Shown in pieces: positions 1 through 8,378 of a stretch of 64,000 bases of DNA; within the stretch, counting starts at the first letter, position 1, and the number at the start of each line of letters is the position of its first letter. The stretch is taken from assembly GCF_014297445.1 (NCBI RefSeq), contig NZ_JACORU010000012.1, positions 62,001 to 126,000 of the forward strand. The letters run 5' to 3'. The stretch comes from Ramlibacter albus (lineage in GTDB: Bacteria; Pseudomonadota; Gammaproteobacteria; Burkholderiales; Burkholderiaceae_C). The position numbers and the translations under genes are program-made. A model generated the notes under the pieces. That model made no database searches and was not told the origin of the DNA. It was given only the letters and a program-made list of their open reading frames with translations.

Positions 1-1
1 G

Positions 2-991
2 ACATTGCGCGAAAGGCTCGACGCCAAGACCAAACCCATCGGCTCGCTCGGCCGCCTCGAAGACCTCGCGGTGCAACTCGGCGTCGCGCTCGGCACCGAC
101 GAACCTTCGCTCGACCACCCGCAGATGATCGTCTTCGCGGGCGACCACGGCGTGGCCGCCGCGCACGGCGTCTCGGCGTACCCGCGCGACGTGACCTGGC
201 AGATGGTCAAGAACATCCTCGCGGGCGGCGCCGCGGTCAGCGTGCTCGCGCGCCAGCATGGCATCGCGCTCACCGTCGTCGACTGCGGCGTCGACCACGA
301 CTTCGCGCCGCAGCCCGGGCTGGTGTTGCGCAAGGTGACGCCGGGGACCGCCGATTCGACGCAAGGCCCCGCGATGACGGCCGCCGAGTGCGCGCAAGCC
401 ATCCAGCATGGGCGCGAAGTCGTGCGCGCATTGCCCGGCAACGCCGTGCTGCTGGGCGAGCTGGGCATCGGCAACACGTCGGCGGCATCGCTGCTGTGCG
501 CGGCGCTGGCCGGGTGCACGCTGGACGACTGCGTGGGGCCCGGCACGGGGCTGGACGCCGCCGGTGTGCTGCGCAAGCGCGGCGTCCTGCAGCGCGCGCT
601 CGAGCTGCACAAGCACGCGAGCGAGCCGCTGCAGGTGCTCGCGGCCTATGGCGGCTTCGAGATCGCGGCCATGGTCGGCGCGATCCAGCAGGCCGCGCAG
701 GAGCGCCGCGTCGTGGTCGTGGATGGCTTCATCTCGACTTCCGCCGTGCTGGTGGCGCACGCCGTCGACCCGAAGGTGCTGCCAAGCTGCGTCTTCTCGC
801 ACCGCTCCGGCGAGCGCGGGCACGAACTGATGCTGCGCCACCTCGGTGCGAAGCCCTTGCTGGACCTGGGCCTGCGGCTCGGGGAGGGTTCCGGGGCTGC
901 GTTGGCGTGGCCGCTGCTGGTCTCCGCGTGCCTCATCATGCGGGACATGGCCACTTTCGAGTCCGCGAGGGTTTCGGGTAAGACCCCATAG
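2..991 (+). CDS. cobT: Nicotinate-nucleotide--dimethylbenzimidazole phosphoribosyltransferase CobT (5' truncated by window edge)
   Basis: CobT joins 5,6-dimethylbenzimidazole to the phosphoribosyl group of nicotinate mononucleotide, giving alpha-ribazole phosphate for the lower loop of cobalamin. The frame is open to the window edge; about 20 N-terminal residues are probably missing, because the fragment begins at the conserved segment reading KTKPIGSLGRLE. The family signatures GELGIGNTSAASLL (about residue 150) and RLGEGSGAALA near the C-terminus are present; the glutamate in the latter corresponds to the catalytic base known from Salmonella CobT. The TTG at position 5 is an internal codon, not the start. 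The rest of a cobalamin cluster would be expected upstream, outside the window. Confidence 0.93.
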   Translation, partial: TLRERLDAKTKPIGSLGRLEDLAVQLGVALGTDEPSLDHPQMIVFAGDHGVAAAHGVSAYPRDVTWQMVKNILAGGAAVSVLARQHGIALTVVDCGVDHDFAPQPGLVLRKVTPGTADSTQGPAMTAAECAQAIQHGREVVRALPGNAVLLGELGIGNTSAASLLCAALAGCTLDDCVGPGTGLDAAGVLRKRGVLQRALELHKHASEPLQVLAAYGGFEIAAMVGAIQQAAQERRVVVVDGFISTSAVLVAHAVDPKVLPSCVFSHRSGERGHELMLRHLGAKPLLDLGLRLGEGSGAALAWPLLVSACLIMRDMATFESARVSGKTP

Positions 992-998
992 AAACCAG

Positions 999-1027
999 TT
1001 GTGGCGCCGCGTCCCCGGGGCTATCCT
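999..1027 (+). promoter_or_regulatory. Candidate promoter of the universal stress protein gene
   Basis: TTGTGG (999-1004) and TATCCT (1022-1027) are separated by 17 bp. They match the sigma-70 hexamers at 3/6 and 4/6 positions. A start about 7 nt downstream would leave a short leader containing the GGGAG ribosome binding site at 1046-1050. Weak match; inference only. Confidence 0.4.
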
Positions 1028-1055
1028 CCGCGCATTACAAAGCCTGGGAGCGCAC

Positions 1056-1493
1056 ATGTACAAGCGAATCCTCCTCGCCTATGACGGCTCGGACGCGGGC
1101 CAGAAGGCCCTGCTGGACTGCGGCGAGCTTGCGCAGTGGAGCCAGTCCGAAATCTTCCTCGTGGCCGTCATGCCGTCGGCCATGAGCTTCGTGGGCCTCG
1201 AAGGCGGCGTGTACGACGTGGAGCTCGAGGAGCGCGAGAAGAAGAAATACCAGGCCGTGCTGGAAGACGGGCTTCGGCGCCTGTCCGAGCGCGGATGGGC
1301 GGCCAAGGGTGAAGTGGTCGTGGGCGAGGCCATCGACGAGATCACCAAGTACGCGAGGAAGGTCGACGCCAACCTGATCGTCGTCGGCCACAAGCACCTG
1401 GACAGCTGGGCCGCGCGCTGGTGGCGCGGCTCGATCTCCGGTGCGCTGATCGAGCACGCACCGTGCAGCGTGCTGGTCACCATCACGCATTGA
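1056..1493 (+). CDS. Universal stress protein (UspA family)
   Basis: A 145-residue single-domain protein, the usual length of a UspA family member. It begins with the typical first strand YKRILLAYDGSDAG and ends with the strand around HAPCSVLVTITH. The nucleotide loop normally reads G-x2-G-x9-G(S/T). Here the first glycine (VVGHKH) and the last GS (RGSIS) are kept, but the second glycine is a histidine, so ATP binding is uncertain. The start is chosen at the ATG preceded by GGGAG 5 nt upstream; longer in-frame starts run into cobT. Such proteins are cytoplasmic and usually induced by stress or growth arrest. It appears monocistronic. Confidence 0.88.
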   Translation: MYKRILLAYDGSDAGQKALLDCGELAQWSQSEIFLVAVMPSAMSFVGLEGGVYDVELEEREKKKYQAVLEDGLRRLSERGWAAKGEVVVGEAIDEITKYARKVDANLIVVGHKHLDSWAARWWRGSISGALIEHAPCSVLVTITH

Positions 1494-1506
1494 GGTTGCA
1501 CCCGGA

Positions 1507-1536
1507 TTGCGAGGGCGAGTCATCTGCCCTTAAGCT
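1507..1536 (+). promoter_or_regulatory. Promoter giving a probable leaderless transcript for the phosphodiesterase gene
   Basis: TTGCGA (1507-1512), an 18-bp spacer and TAAGCT (1531-1536) precede the ATG at 1544. The -10 box starts 13 nt before the ATG, so transcription should begin at or next to the A of the start codon, and no Shine-Dalgarno sequence is present. Confidence 0.5.
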
Positions 1537-1543
1537 CGCGGGC

Positions 1544-3190
1544 ATGAAGCAAGCACGCTGTACTTTCCTTGCCGCCTCCCTTGTCGTCCTGCTGGCCGGC
1601 TGCGCCGGCATGGCGCCCAGCGCGTCCGCGCCGCCGCCGAAGCTGGTGGTGTTCATGGCCGTCGACGGCCTGCCGCAGCGGCAGGTGCTGGCCTACCGCG
1701 ACCAGCTCGCGCCCGACGGGTTCGCCCGCTTCCTCGACCGCGGCGCGTGGTTTGCCGACGCGCACTACGCGCACTCGTTCACCGTCACGGCCGCGGGACA
1801 CGCCACCATGCTCACGGGCGCCTACCCGCACCGCACCGGCATCATCGGCAACGAATGGAAGGACCAGGCCACCGGCGCCGACGTCTACAACACGGGCGAC
1901 ACGTCCTGCCAGTACATCGGCAACCGCACGCGCCCGCTGGACGGAACCAGCCCGCGCAACCTGAAGGTCGAGACGGTGGGCGACGTGCTGCGCCGCGTGA
2001 GCCCGCAAAGCAAGGTGATCGGCATCTCCGGCAAGGACCGCGGCGCGATCCTGCCCGCGGGCAAGACCGGCACGGCGTACATGTACATGGGGGAGACCGG
2101 CCAGTTCGCGTCCACCACCTGCTACATGCCCAGGCACCCCGCCTGGGTCGATGCGTTCAACGCCGCCAAGCCGGCGGACCGCTGGTTCAAGCAGGAGTGG
2201 AAGCCGGTGCTGGCGGAGGAGGCCTACGCGCGCTCGCTGCCCGACGCGCAGCCGTGGTTCGGCCGCAAGGGCGCGAAGCTGCCGATGATGATGGGCGCCG
2301 CGTCCGACGACAAGCCGGGCCCCGCGTACTACACCGGGCTGCTGCCCAGCCCCTTCGAGGACATGCTGTCGCTCGAATTCGCGCGCGCCGCCATCGCCGG
2401 CGAGCAGCTCGGCCGCGACGACGCGCCGGACATCCTGTCGGTGAGCCTCTCGGGCCACGACTACATCAACCACGCGTACAGCGCGGAGTCGCGCCTGTCG
2501 CACGACCACTTCCTGCACCTCGACCGCATGCTGCAGGCCTTCTTCCGCGACCTCGATGCGACGGTAGGCCCCGACAACTACATGGTGGTGCTCACGGCTG
2601 ACCACGGTTTCATGCCGGCGCCGGAAGTGTCGCAGCAGCAGGGGCGCGACGCGGGCCGCATCGACTTCCGCCGCGCGCTGGCCAACATCAACCAGGGGCT
2701 GGCCACGCAGTTCGGCGTGCCGGGCCTCGTGATGAACTATTCGTCGGCGACGCTGCTGCTCAACAAGAAGCTGATCGCCGAGAAGAACCTCTCGCTCGAC
2801 GCGGTGGCCGACGCGGCGCGCAAGCTGCTGCTCGCGGAGCCCGGCTTCGACACCGCGTACACGCGCGCCGAGCTGCTGTCGGGCAGCCGCCGCGGCGACA
2901 GGTTCTTCGACGCGCAGCGCAAGGCCTGGCACCCGGACGTGTCGGGCGAGGTGCAGTTCTCGCTGAAGCCGTACTGGATGTTCGCAAGCTCTTCCGCGGC
3001 GACGCACGGCTCGCCGCATCCGTACGACACCAACGTGCCGATCCTCGTGTACGGGCCGAAGTGGGTGAAGCCGGGGCGCATCGACATGCGCGTCGAAGTT
3101 GCCGACATCGCGCCGACGCTGGCGGGCCTGCTGCACGTGCCGCCGCCTTCGACGGCCGAGGGCAAGCCTCTGCCGCTCATCAGGCCTTAA
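1544..3190 (+). CDS. Alkaline phosphatase-family lipoprotein (type I phosphodiesterase / nucleotide pyrophosphatase fold)
   Basis: A 548-residue exported lipoprotein. The first 20 residues form a signal peptide ending in a lipobox (VVLLAGC). The mature part follows the alkaline phosphatase/phosphodiesterase superfamily: FMAVDGL supplies the first metal-binding Asp, TAAGHATMLTG the nucleophile Thr, SLSGHDYINHAY a metal-binding Asp and His, TADHGFMP the Asp-His pair, and THGSPHPYDTNVPI the last His. It should hydrolyse phosphomono- or phosphodiesters in the periplasm; the substrate cannot be told from sequence. It stands alone between the stress protein and the efflux operon. The ATG at 1544 is preferred over longer frames because it begins the signal peptide and lies 13 nt after a -10 box. 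Confidence 0.85.
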   Translation: MKQARCTFLAASLVVLLAGCAGMAPSASAPPPKLVVFMAVDGLPQRQVLAYRDQLAPDGFARFLDRGAWFADAHYAHSFTVTAAGHATMLTGAYPHRTGIIGNEWKDQATGADVYNTGDTSCQYIGNRTRPLDGTSPRNLKVETVGDVLRRVSPQSKVIGISGKDRGAILPAGKTGTAYMYMGETGQFASTTCYMPRHPAWVDAFNAAKPADRWFKQEWKPVLAEEAYARSLPDAQPWFGRKGAKLPMMMGAASDDKPGPAYYTGLLPSPFEDMLSLEFARAAIAGEQLGRDDAPDILSVSLSGHDYINHAYSAESRLSHDHFLHLDRMLQAFFRDLDATVGPDNYMVVLTADHGFMPAPEVSQQQGRDAGRIDFRRALANINQGLATQFGVPGLVMNYSSATLLLNKKLIAEKNLSLDAVADAARKLLLAEPGFDTAYTRAELLSGSRRGDRFFDAQRKAWHPDVSGEVQFSLKPYWMFASSSAATHGSPHPYDTNVPILVYGPKWVKPGRIDMRVEVADIAPTLAGLLHVPPPSTAEGKPLPLIRP

Positions 3191-3292
3191 CAATCGGGAC
3201 ACCCAAGCTACATCGCGGTCGGGCATGCTTGAGGGCTGGCGCGGTATAACAGCGGGCAACTCGAGACTCGCAGCCAGCCAGCAAGGATCGCG

Positions 3293-5155
3293 ATGCAAGA
3301 AAAAACGCCGGGACCACCGGCCGACCCGCCCGAGTATTTCGAAACCCCCAACCCTGCCCAACCGCGGCGCCTGAGCCGCCGCGCGCTCGTGGGCGGCGGC
3401 GTCATCGCCGTCGCCCTGCTCGCCGGCCTCGGCTGGTGGGTGTGGGAGCTGACGCATCCCGACACGCCGGCAACTGCCGGTGCGGGTGGACCGGGCGGGC
3501 CGGGTGGGCCTGGGGGTGGCGGCGGCGGTGGTGGCCGCATGGGTGGCGGCGGGCCGGGCGGCGGCGGCCTCGGTGGCGGGCGCACCGCCACCACGGTAGG
3601 CATCGCGGTCGCGCAAGCCGCGGACATCCCCGTGAACCTGGAGGCGCTGGGCACCGTCGTGCCGCGCGCCACCGCACGCGTGCGGCCGCAGGTCTCGGGC
3701 CCGCTGGTCAAGATCCATTTCACGGAAGGGCAGAACGTCAAGCGCGGCCAGCTGCTGGCCGAGATCGACCCGCGGCCCTTCGAGATGCAGCTGCAGCAGG
3801 CCATCGGCCAGCGCATGCGCGACGAGGCGCAGCTCGCGGTGGCGAAGACCACGCTCACGCGCTACCGCACGCTGCTGCAGCAGGACTCCATCGCCCGGCA
3901 GGAGGTGGACCAGCAGGCGGCGCAGGTGGGCCAGCTCGAAGCCACGGTCGTGTCGAGCAAGGCGCAGGAGGGCACGGCACGCCTGAACCTCTCGTACACG
4001 CGCATCAGCGCGCCCATCTCCGGCCGCATCGGCCTGCGCGCGGTGGACGTGGGCAACACGGTGAGCCCGAGCGACGCCAACGGCATCGGCACGATCACCG
4101 AGCTCACGCCGATCGACGTGGAGTTCTCCATCCCGCAGGACCACGCGTCCTGGCTGCAGCACAACAGCGGTGCCTTCATGGAAGTCAAGGCGTACGACCG
4201 CACGAAGACCGAGCTGCTGGACACGGGCGTCTTTGCGTCGCTCGACAACCAGATCGACACGACGACGGGCACCGTGAAGGCCAAGGCGCGCTTCAACAAC
4301 GCCCGCATGCAGATGTTCCCCAGCCAGTTCGTCAACGTGCAGCTGCAGGTGCGCACGATCAAGGACGCGGTGGTGGTCCCGGTGACGGCGGTGCGCCAGA
4401 GCGGCACGGGCGAGTTCGTGTTCGTGCTGCAGCAAGACCGTACGGTACAGATGCGCCCCGTGGTGCGCGGCCAGCTCATGGGCGACCGCGTGCAGCTGGT
4501 GAGCGGGCTGAGGATCGGCGAGCGCGTCGTCACCGAGGGTGCCGACCGCCTGCGCGACGGTTCGCGCGTGATCCTGCCGGGCGATACGCCGGGGCAAGGC
4601 TGGGGTGGCGGTGGCGGCCGCAGGCGGCAAGGTGGCGCGAGCGGCGCCACGCCGGGCGCTTCGTCGCCGTTCCAGGGTGCGTCGGCGGCGCAAGGGCCGG
4701 GTGGCGGTGGCTGGGGTCGCGGTGGCGATGCCGGTCCGGGCGGCTCGGGTGGCGGGCCCGGCATGGGCGTCGGCCCGCGTGCCGGTTCGCCCTTCGCGGG
4801 TGCGAGTGCGATGCAGCGGCAGGCGGAAGCGGGTGCACCTTCCGCGCGGCCGGGCGGGCAACCCGAGGCAGGCGCGATGCCTGCGCGGCCCAACGCACAA
4901 GCGGGCAGCGCGCCGGCACGCCAGCGCGCGGAAAGCGCAGCGCCGCCGCCGGCGCAGGCTGCGGCCGCCGGCGGCAGCAAGGGCCCCACGCCCGAGCAGC
5001 GCCAGCGCATGCTCGACGCCGTGAAGGACAACCCCGAGCAACTCGAGCGCCGCAAGCGCTTCCTGGCCGCGCTCGACCGCGGCGACCCCGAAGCCATCGA
5101 GCGGTGGCAGATGATGCAGCAGCGCCGTCGTGAAGGCGGGGGCGGGAGTCAATGA
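3293..5155 (+). CDS. mdtA: RND efflux periplasmic adaptor subunit, MdtA-like
   Basis: A 620-residue membrane fusion protein bridging the inner-membrane RND pump and the outer-membrane channel. An N-terminal membrane anchor (residues about 34-52) is followed by an unusual glycine-rich linker. The adaptor core follows: the lipoyl half-motif around RPQVSGPLVKIHFTEGQNVKRGQLLAEID, a coiled-coil hairpin, and the second lipoyl half LNLSYTRISAPISGRIG. From about residue 440 there is a 130-residue Gly/Ala/Pro-rich segment, then a charged helical tail starting at TPEQRQRMLDAV. E. coli MdtA is about 415 residues, so the extension is large. First gene of the mdtABC-nodT operon; the start ATG is the only plausible one. 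Confidence 0.92.
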   Translation: MQEKTPGPPADPPEYFETPNPAQPRRLSRRALVGGGVIAVALLAGLGWWVWELTHPDTPATAGAGGPGGPGGPGGGGGGGGRMGGGGPGGGGLGGGRTATTVGIAVAQAADIPVNLEALGTVVPRATARVRPQVSGPLVKIHFTEGQNVKRGQLLAEIDPRPFEMQLQQAIGQRMRDEAQLAVAKTTLTRYRTLLQQDSIARQEVDQQAAQVGQLEATVVSSKAQEGTARLNLSYTRISAPISGRIGLRAVDVGNTVSPSDANGIGTITELTPIDVEFSIPQDHASWLQHNSGAFMEVKAYDRTKTELLDTGVFASLDNQIDTTTGTVKAKARFNNARMQMFPSQFVNVQLQVRTIKDAVVVPVTAVRQSGTGEFVFVLQQDRTVQMRPVVRGQLMGDRVQLVSGLRIGERVVTEGADRLRDGSRVILPGDTPGQGWGGGGGRRRQGGASGATPGASSPFQGASAAQGPGGGGWGRGGDAGPGGSGGGPGMGVGPRAGSPFAGASAMQRQAEAGAPSARPGGQPEAGAMPARPNAQAGSAPARQRAESAAPPPAQAAAAGGSKGPTPEQRQRMLDAVKDNPEQLERRKRFLAALDRGDPEAIERWQMMQQRRREGGGGSQ

Positions 5156-5156
5156 G

Positions 5157-5236
5157 CCCCCACGCTCCCCGCTTCGCGAGGATCGCTGCCCCCCGAGGGG
5201 GCTGTTTCGCCTTGGGGCGGCCCGGCGGCGAAACGG
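5157..5236. repeat. Comamonadaceae-type intergenic repeat element between mdtA and mdtB
   Basis: The 80 bp between mdtA and mdtB contain CACGCTCCCCGCTTCGCG, a central GCCCCCCGAGGGGGC palindrome and CTTGGGGCGGCCCGG. I recognise this arrangement as an element common in Comamonadaceae genomes. It could form a hairpin in the mdtA-mdtB message. Copy number in this genome cannot be judged here. Confidence 0.55.
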
Positions 5237-5246
5237 TCGCGCACTG

Positions 5247-8200
5247 ATGTCTCCCTCGCGCCCCTTCATCCTGCGACCGGTGGCGACGTCGCTGCTGATG
5301 CTCGCCATCGTGCTGGCGGGCCTCGTCGGCTTGCGCTTCCTGCCGCTGTCCGCATTGCCGCAGGTGGACTACCCCACGATCCAGGTGCAGACGCTGTACC
5401 CCGGCGCGAGCCCGGAGGTCATGGCGCAGACCGTCACCGCGCCGCTCGAACGGCAGTTCGGGCAGATGCCGGGCCTCTCGCGCATGGGGTCCACCAGCGC
5501 GGCTGGCGTGTCGATCGTCACGCTGCAATTCAGCCTCGGCCTCGCGCTCGACGTCGCCGAGCAGCAAGTGCAGGCCGCGATCAACGCGGGCGCGTCGCTG
5601 CTGCCCGCGGACCTGCCCGCGCCGCCGGTCTACGCGAAGGTGAACCCGGCCGACGCACCCGTGCTCACGCTCGCGCTCACGTCCGACGCGATGCCGCTGA
5701 CCGAAGTGCGCAACATCGCCGACACGCGCCTTGCGTTGAAGATCAGCCAGGTCTCCGGCGTCGGCCTCGTCACGCTCTCGGGCGGGCAGCGGCCGGCCGT
5801 GCGCATCCAGGCCGACAACCGCGCGCTGGCCGCCATCGGCCTCACGCTCGACAACGTGCGCACGACGATCTCGCAGGCCAACGCGAACGCGGCCAAGGGC
5901 AGCATCGACGGCGCCACGCGCTCGTACACGATCAACTCCAACGACCAGCTGATGACCGCCAAGGACTACCAGAACCTGGTGGTCACGTACCGCGGCGGCG
6001 CGCCCGTGCGGCTGGGCGAAGTGGCGACCGTCGTCGAAAGCGCGGAGAACGTGAAGCTGGGCGCCTGGGCCAACCTGCAGCCGGCGATCGTGCTGAACGT
6101 GCAGCGGCAGCCCGGCGCCAACGTCATCGCCACCGTGGACGCGATCAAGCAGCGGCTGCCGGAGCTCACGGCGGGGCTGCCGGAGTCGATCAAGGTGGAG
6201 GTGCTGGCCGACCGCACCACGGGCATCCGCGCCTCGGTCCACCACGTGCAGATCGAGCTGGTGCTGGCCGTGGTGCTGGTGGTGCTGGTGATCTTCGCTT
6301 TCCTGCACAGCCCGCGCGCGACGGTGATCGCGAGCCTGTCGGTGCCGATCTCGCTCATCGGCACCTGCGGCGCGATGTACCTGCTGGGCTATTCGCTCAA
6401 CAACCTGTCCTTGATGGCGCTCACGATCGCGACCGGTTTCGTCGTGGACGATGCCATCGTGATGATCGAGAACATCTCGCGGCACATCGAGGAGGGCCAG
6501 CCGCCGATGCAGGCCGCGCTCAACGGTGCCACCGAGATCGGGTTCACCATCATCTCGCTGACGGTGTCGCTCATCGCGGTGCTGATCCCGCTGCTGTTCA
6601 TGGGCGATGTCATCGGGCGGCTTTTCCGCGAGTTCGCGGTGACGCTCGCGATCACGATCATCATCTCCGCGGTGGTGTCGCTCACGCTGGTGCCGATGAT
6701 GTCCGCGCGCTGGATCAAGGCCGAGCAGATGCACCCGCGCGGCTTCGGCAAGAAACTGCAGGACGGCTTCGACTGGGTGATCGGCCACTACGACCGCGCG
6801 CTCGTGTGGGTGCTGGCGCGCCAGCGCCTGACGCTGCTGGTGGCGCTGGGCACGCTGCTGCTCACGGTGCTGCTGTACATCGCCATCCCCAAGGGCCTGT
6901 TCCCGATCCAGAACACGGGGCAGCTGCAGGTGCGGGTGGAGGCGCCGCAGTCGGTGTCCTTCCCGCGCATGGCCGAGCTGCAGCAGGAGGTGGCGCGGCT
7001 CATGGCGGAAGACCCGGCCGTCACCAGCATCGCCAGCTTCGTCGGCGTGGACGCGGCCAACAACACCATGCTGCACACGGGCCGGATGCTCGTGAACCTG
7101 AAGGAGGCGCGCGGCAGCGTCGACGACATCATGGAGCGGCTGCGCCAGCGCGGCCAGCGCGTGCCCGGCGTGCGCCTCTATTTGCAGCCCACGCAGGACC
7201 TGACCATCGAGTCCGAGACCGGCCCCACGCAATACCGTTTCTCGCTCGAAGGTGCCGACCAGGCGCTGGTGGCCGAGTGGGCGCGGCGCATGGTGCAGCG
7301 CCTTTCGAACGAGAAGGCGGTGCGCAATGTGTCGACGGATGCGGACGCGACCGGCGCCGCGGTGTACGTCGACATCGACCGGGACACGGCCTCGCGCCTT
7401 GGCATCAGCACCTCCACCATCGGCGAGGCGCTGTACAGCGCTTTCGGCCAGCGCATCATCTCCACGATCTTCACCGAGACCAACCAGTATCGGGTGATCC
7501 TGGAAGCGCGGCCCGAGCAGAACGCATCGCCCGAGTCGCTCACCAACGTGCAGGTGCGCACCTCGTCGGGCGACCCGACGCCGCTGTCGGCGATAGCGCG
7601 CATCACCGAGCGCCGCGCGCCGCTGCAGATCACGCACGTGGCGCAGTACCCGGCGGCGACGGTCGGCTTCGACACGTCGCCCGGCTATTCGCTCGGGCGC
7701 GCGGTGGACACGATCAAGGACGCCGCCGAAGACCTGAAGCTGCCCGCCGGTGTGAGCATGACCTTCCTCGGTGCCGCGGGCGCGTACCAGGCGTCGCTGA
7801 CCAACCAGCTGTGGCTGATCCTGGCGGCCGTGGTGTGCGTCTACATCGTGCTCGGTGTGCTGTACGAAAGCTACGTGCACCCGATGACGATCCTCTCGAC
7901 GCTGCCGTCGGCCGGTGTCGGCGCGCTGCTCGCGCTGATGGTGACGGGCAACGACCTCGGCGTGATCGGCGTCATCGGCATCATCCTCCTGATCGGCATC
8001 GTCAAGAAGAACGCGATCATGATGATCGACTTCGCCATCGACGCCGAGCGCAACGAGGGCAAGAGCCCGCAGCAGGCCATCCACCAGGCCGCGCTGCTGC
8101 GCTTCCGGCCGATCATCATGACGACGTTCGCGGCGCTCTTCGCGGCCATCCCGCTGATGTTCGGCTGGGGCGAGGGCGCCGAGCTGCGCCGGCCGCTGGG

Positions 8201-8378
8201 CCTGTCGATCTTCGGCGGGCTGATCGTGAGCCAGCTGCTCACGCTGTTCACCACGCCGGTCATTTACCTGTGGTTCGACCGGCTGGGGCAAAGATACCGT
8301 CGTCCCCGCGCAGGCGGGGACCCAAAGCGTTCGGAAGCCTTGGATTCCCGCCTTCGCGGGAATGACGGTGCCGCATGA
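5247..8378 (+). CDS. mdtB: Multidrug efflux RND transporter permease, MdtB-like
   Basis: A 1043-residue RND pump of the MdtB type, which in enterobacteria works as a heterotrimer with MdtC to export drugs using the proton gradient. The N-terminus MSPSRPFILRPVATSLLML is the usual first membrane helix. TM4 carries the proton-relay region around ATGFVVDDAIVMIENISRHIEEG, with adjacent Asp residues. Two periplasmic porter and docking loops and twelve membrane helices are evident. The ATG at 5247 is chosen because upstream sequence belongs to the intergenic repeat. The last 27 or so residues (from RYRRPRAGGDP) come from a second repeat element that now supplies the C-terminus. It overlaps mdtC by ATGA. 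Confidence 0.94.
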   Translation: MSPSRPFILRPVATSLLMLAIVLAGLVGLRFLPLSALPQVDYPTIQVQTLYPGASPEVMAQTVTAPLERQFGQMPGLSRMGSTSAAGVSIVTLQFSLGLALDVAEQQVQAAINAGASLLPADLPAPPVYAKVNPADAPVLTLALTSDAMPLTEVRNIADTRLALKISQVSGVGLVTLSGGQRPAVRIQADNRALAAIGLTLDNVRTTISQANANAAKGSIDGATRSYTINSNDQLMTAKDYQNLVVTYRGGAPVRLGEVATVVESAENVKLGAWANLQPAIVLNVQRQPGANVIATVDAIKQRLPELTAGLPESIKVEVLADRTTGIRASVHHVQIELVLAVVLVVLVIFAFLHSPRATVIASLSVPISLIGTCGAMYLLGYSLNNLSLMALTIATGFVVDDAIVMIENISRHIEEGQPPMQAALNGATEIGFTIISLTVSLIAVLIPLLFMGDVIGRLFREFAVTLAITIIISAVVSLTLVPMMSARWIKAEQMHPRGFGKKLQDGFDWVIGHYDRALVWVLARQRLTLLVALGTLLLTVLLYIAIPKGLFPIQNTGQLQVRVEAPQSVSFPRMAELQQEVARLMAEDPAVTSIASFVGVDAANNTMLHTGRMLVNLKEARGSVDDIMERLRQRGQRVPGVRLYLQPTQDLTIESETGPTQYRFSLEGADQALVAEWARRMVQRLSNEKAVRNVSTDADATGAAVYVDIDRDTASRLGISTSTIGEALYSAFGQRIISTIFTETNQYRVILEARPEQNASPESLTNVQVRTSSGDPTPLSAIARITERRAPLQITHVAQYPAATVGFDTSPGYSLGRAVDTIKDAAEDLKLPAGVSMTFLGAAGAYQASLTNQLWLILAAVVCVYIVLGVLYESYVHPMTILSTLPSAGVGALLALMVTGNDLGVIGVIGIILLIGIVKKNAIMMIDFAIDAERNEGKSPQQAIHQAALLRFRPIIMTTFAALFAAIPLMFGWGEGAELRRPLGLSIFGGLIVSQLLTLFTTPVIYLWFDRLGQRYRRPRAGGDPKRSEALDSRLRGNDGAA
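8297..8368. repeat. REP-like palindromic element forming the 3' end of mdtB
   Basis: The outer arms CCGTCGTCCCCGCG and CGCGGGAATGACGG are imperfect inverted repeats. Each side also folds on itself (CCCCGCGCAGGCGGGG and TCCCGCCTTCGCGGGA). This is the widespread proteobacterial element recognised from its translation AGGDP...DSRLRGNDG. It lies in frame inside mdtB and ends 7 bp before the mdtC start. Confidence 0.85.

Noticed and set aside
1520..8291. Long minus-strand frames (about 1250 codons each) opposite the phosphodiesterase and mdtABC genes
   Set aside because: Same shadow composition. The plus-strand genes have intact conserved motifs over their whole length.
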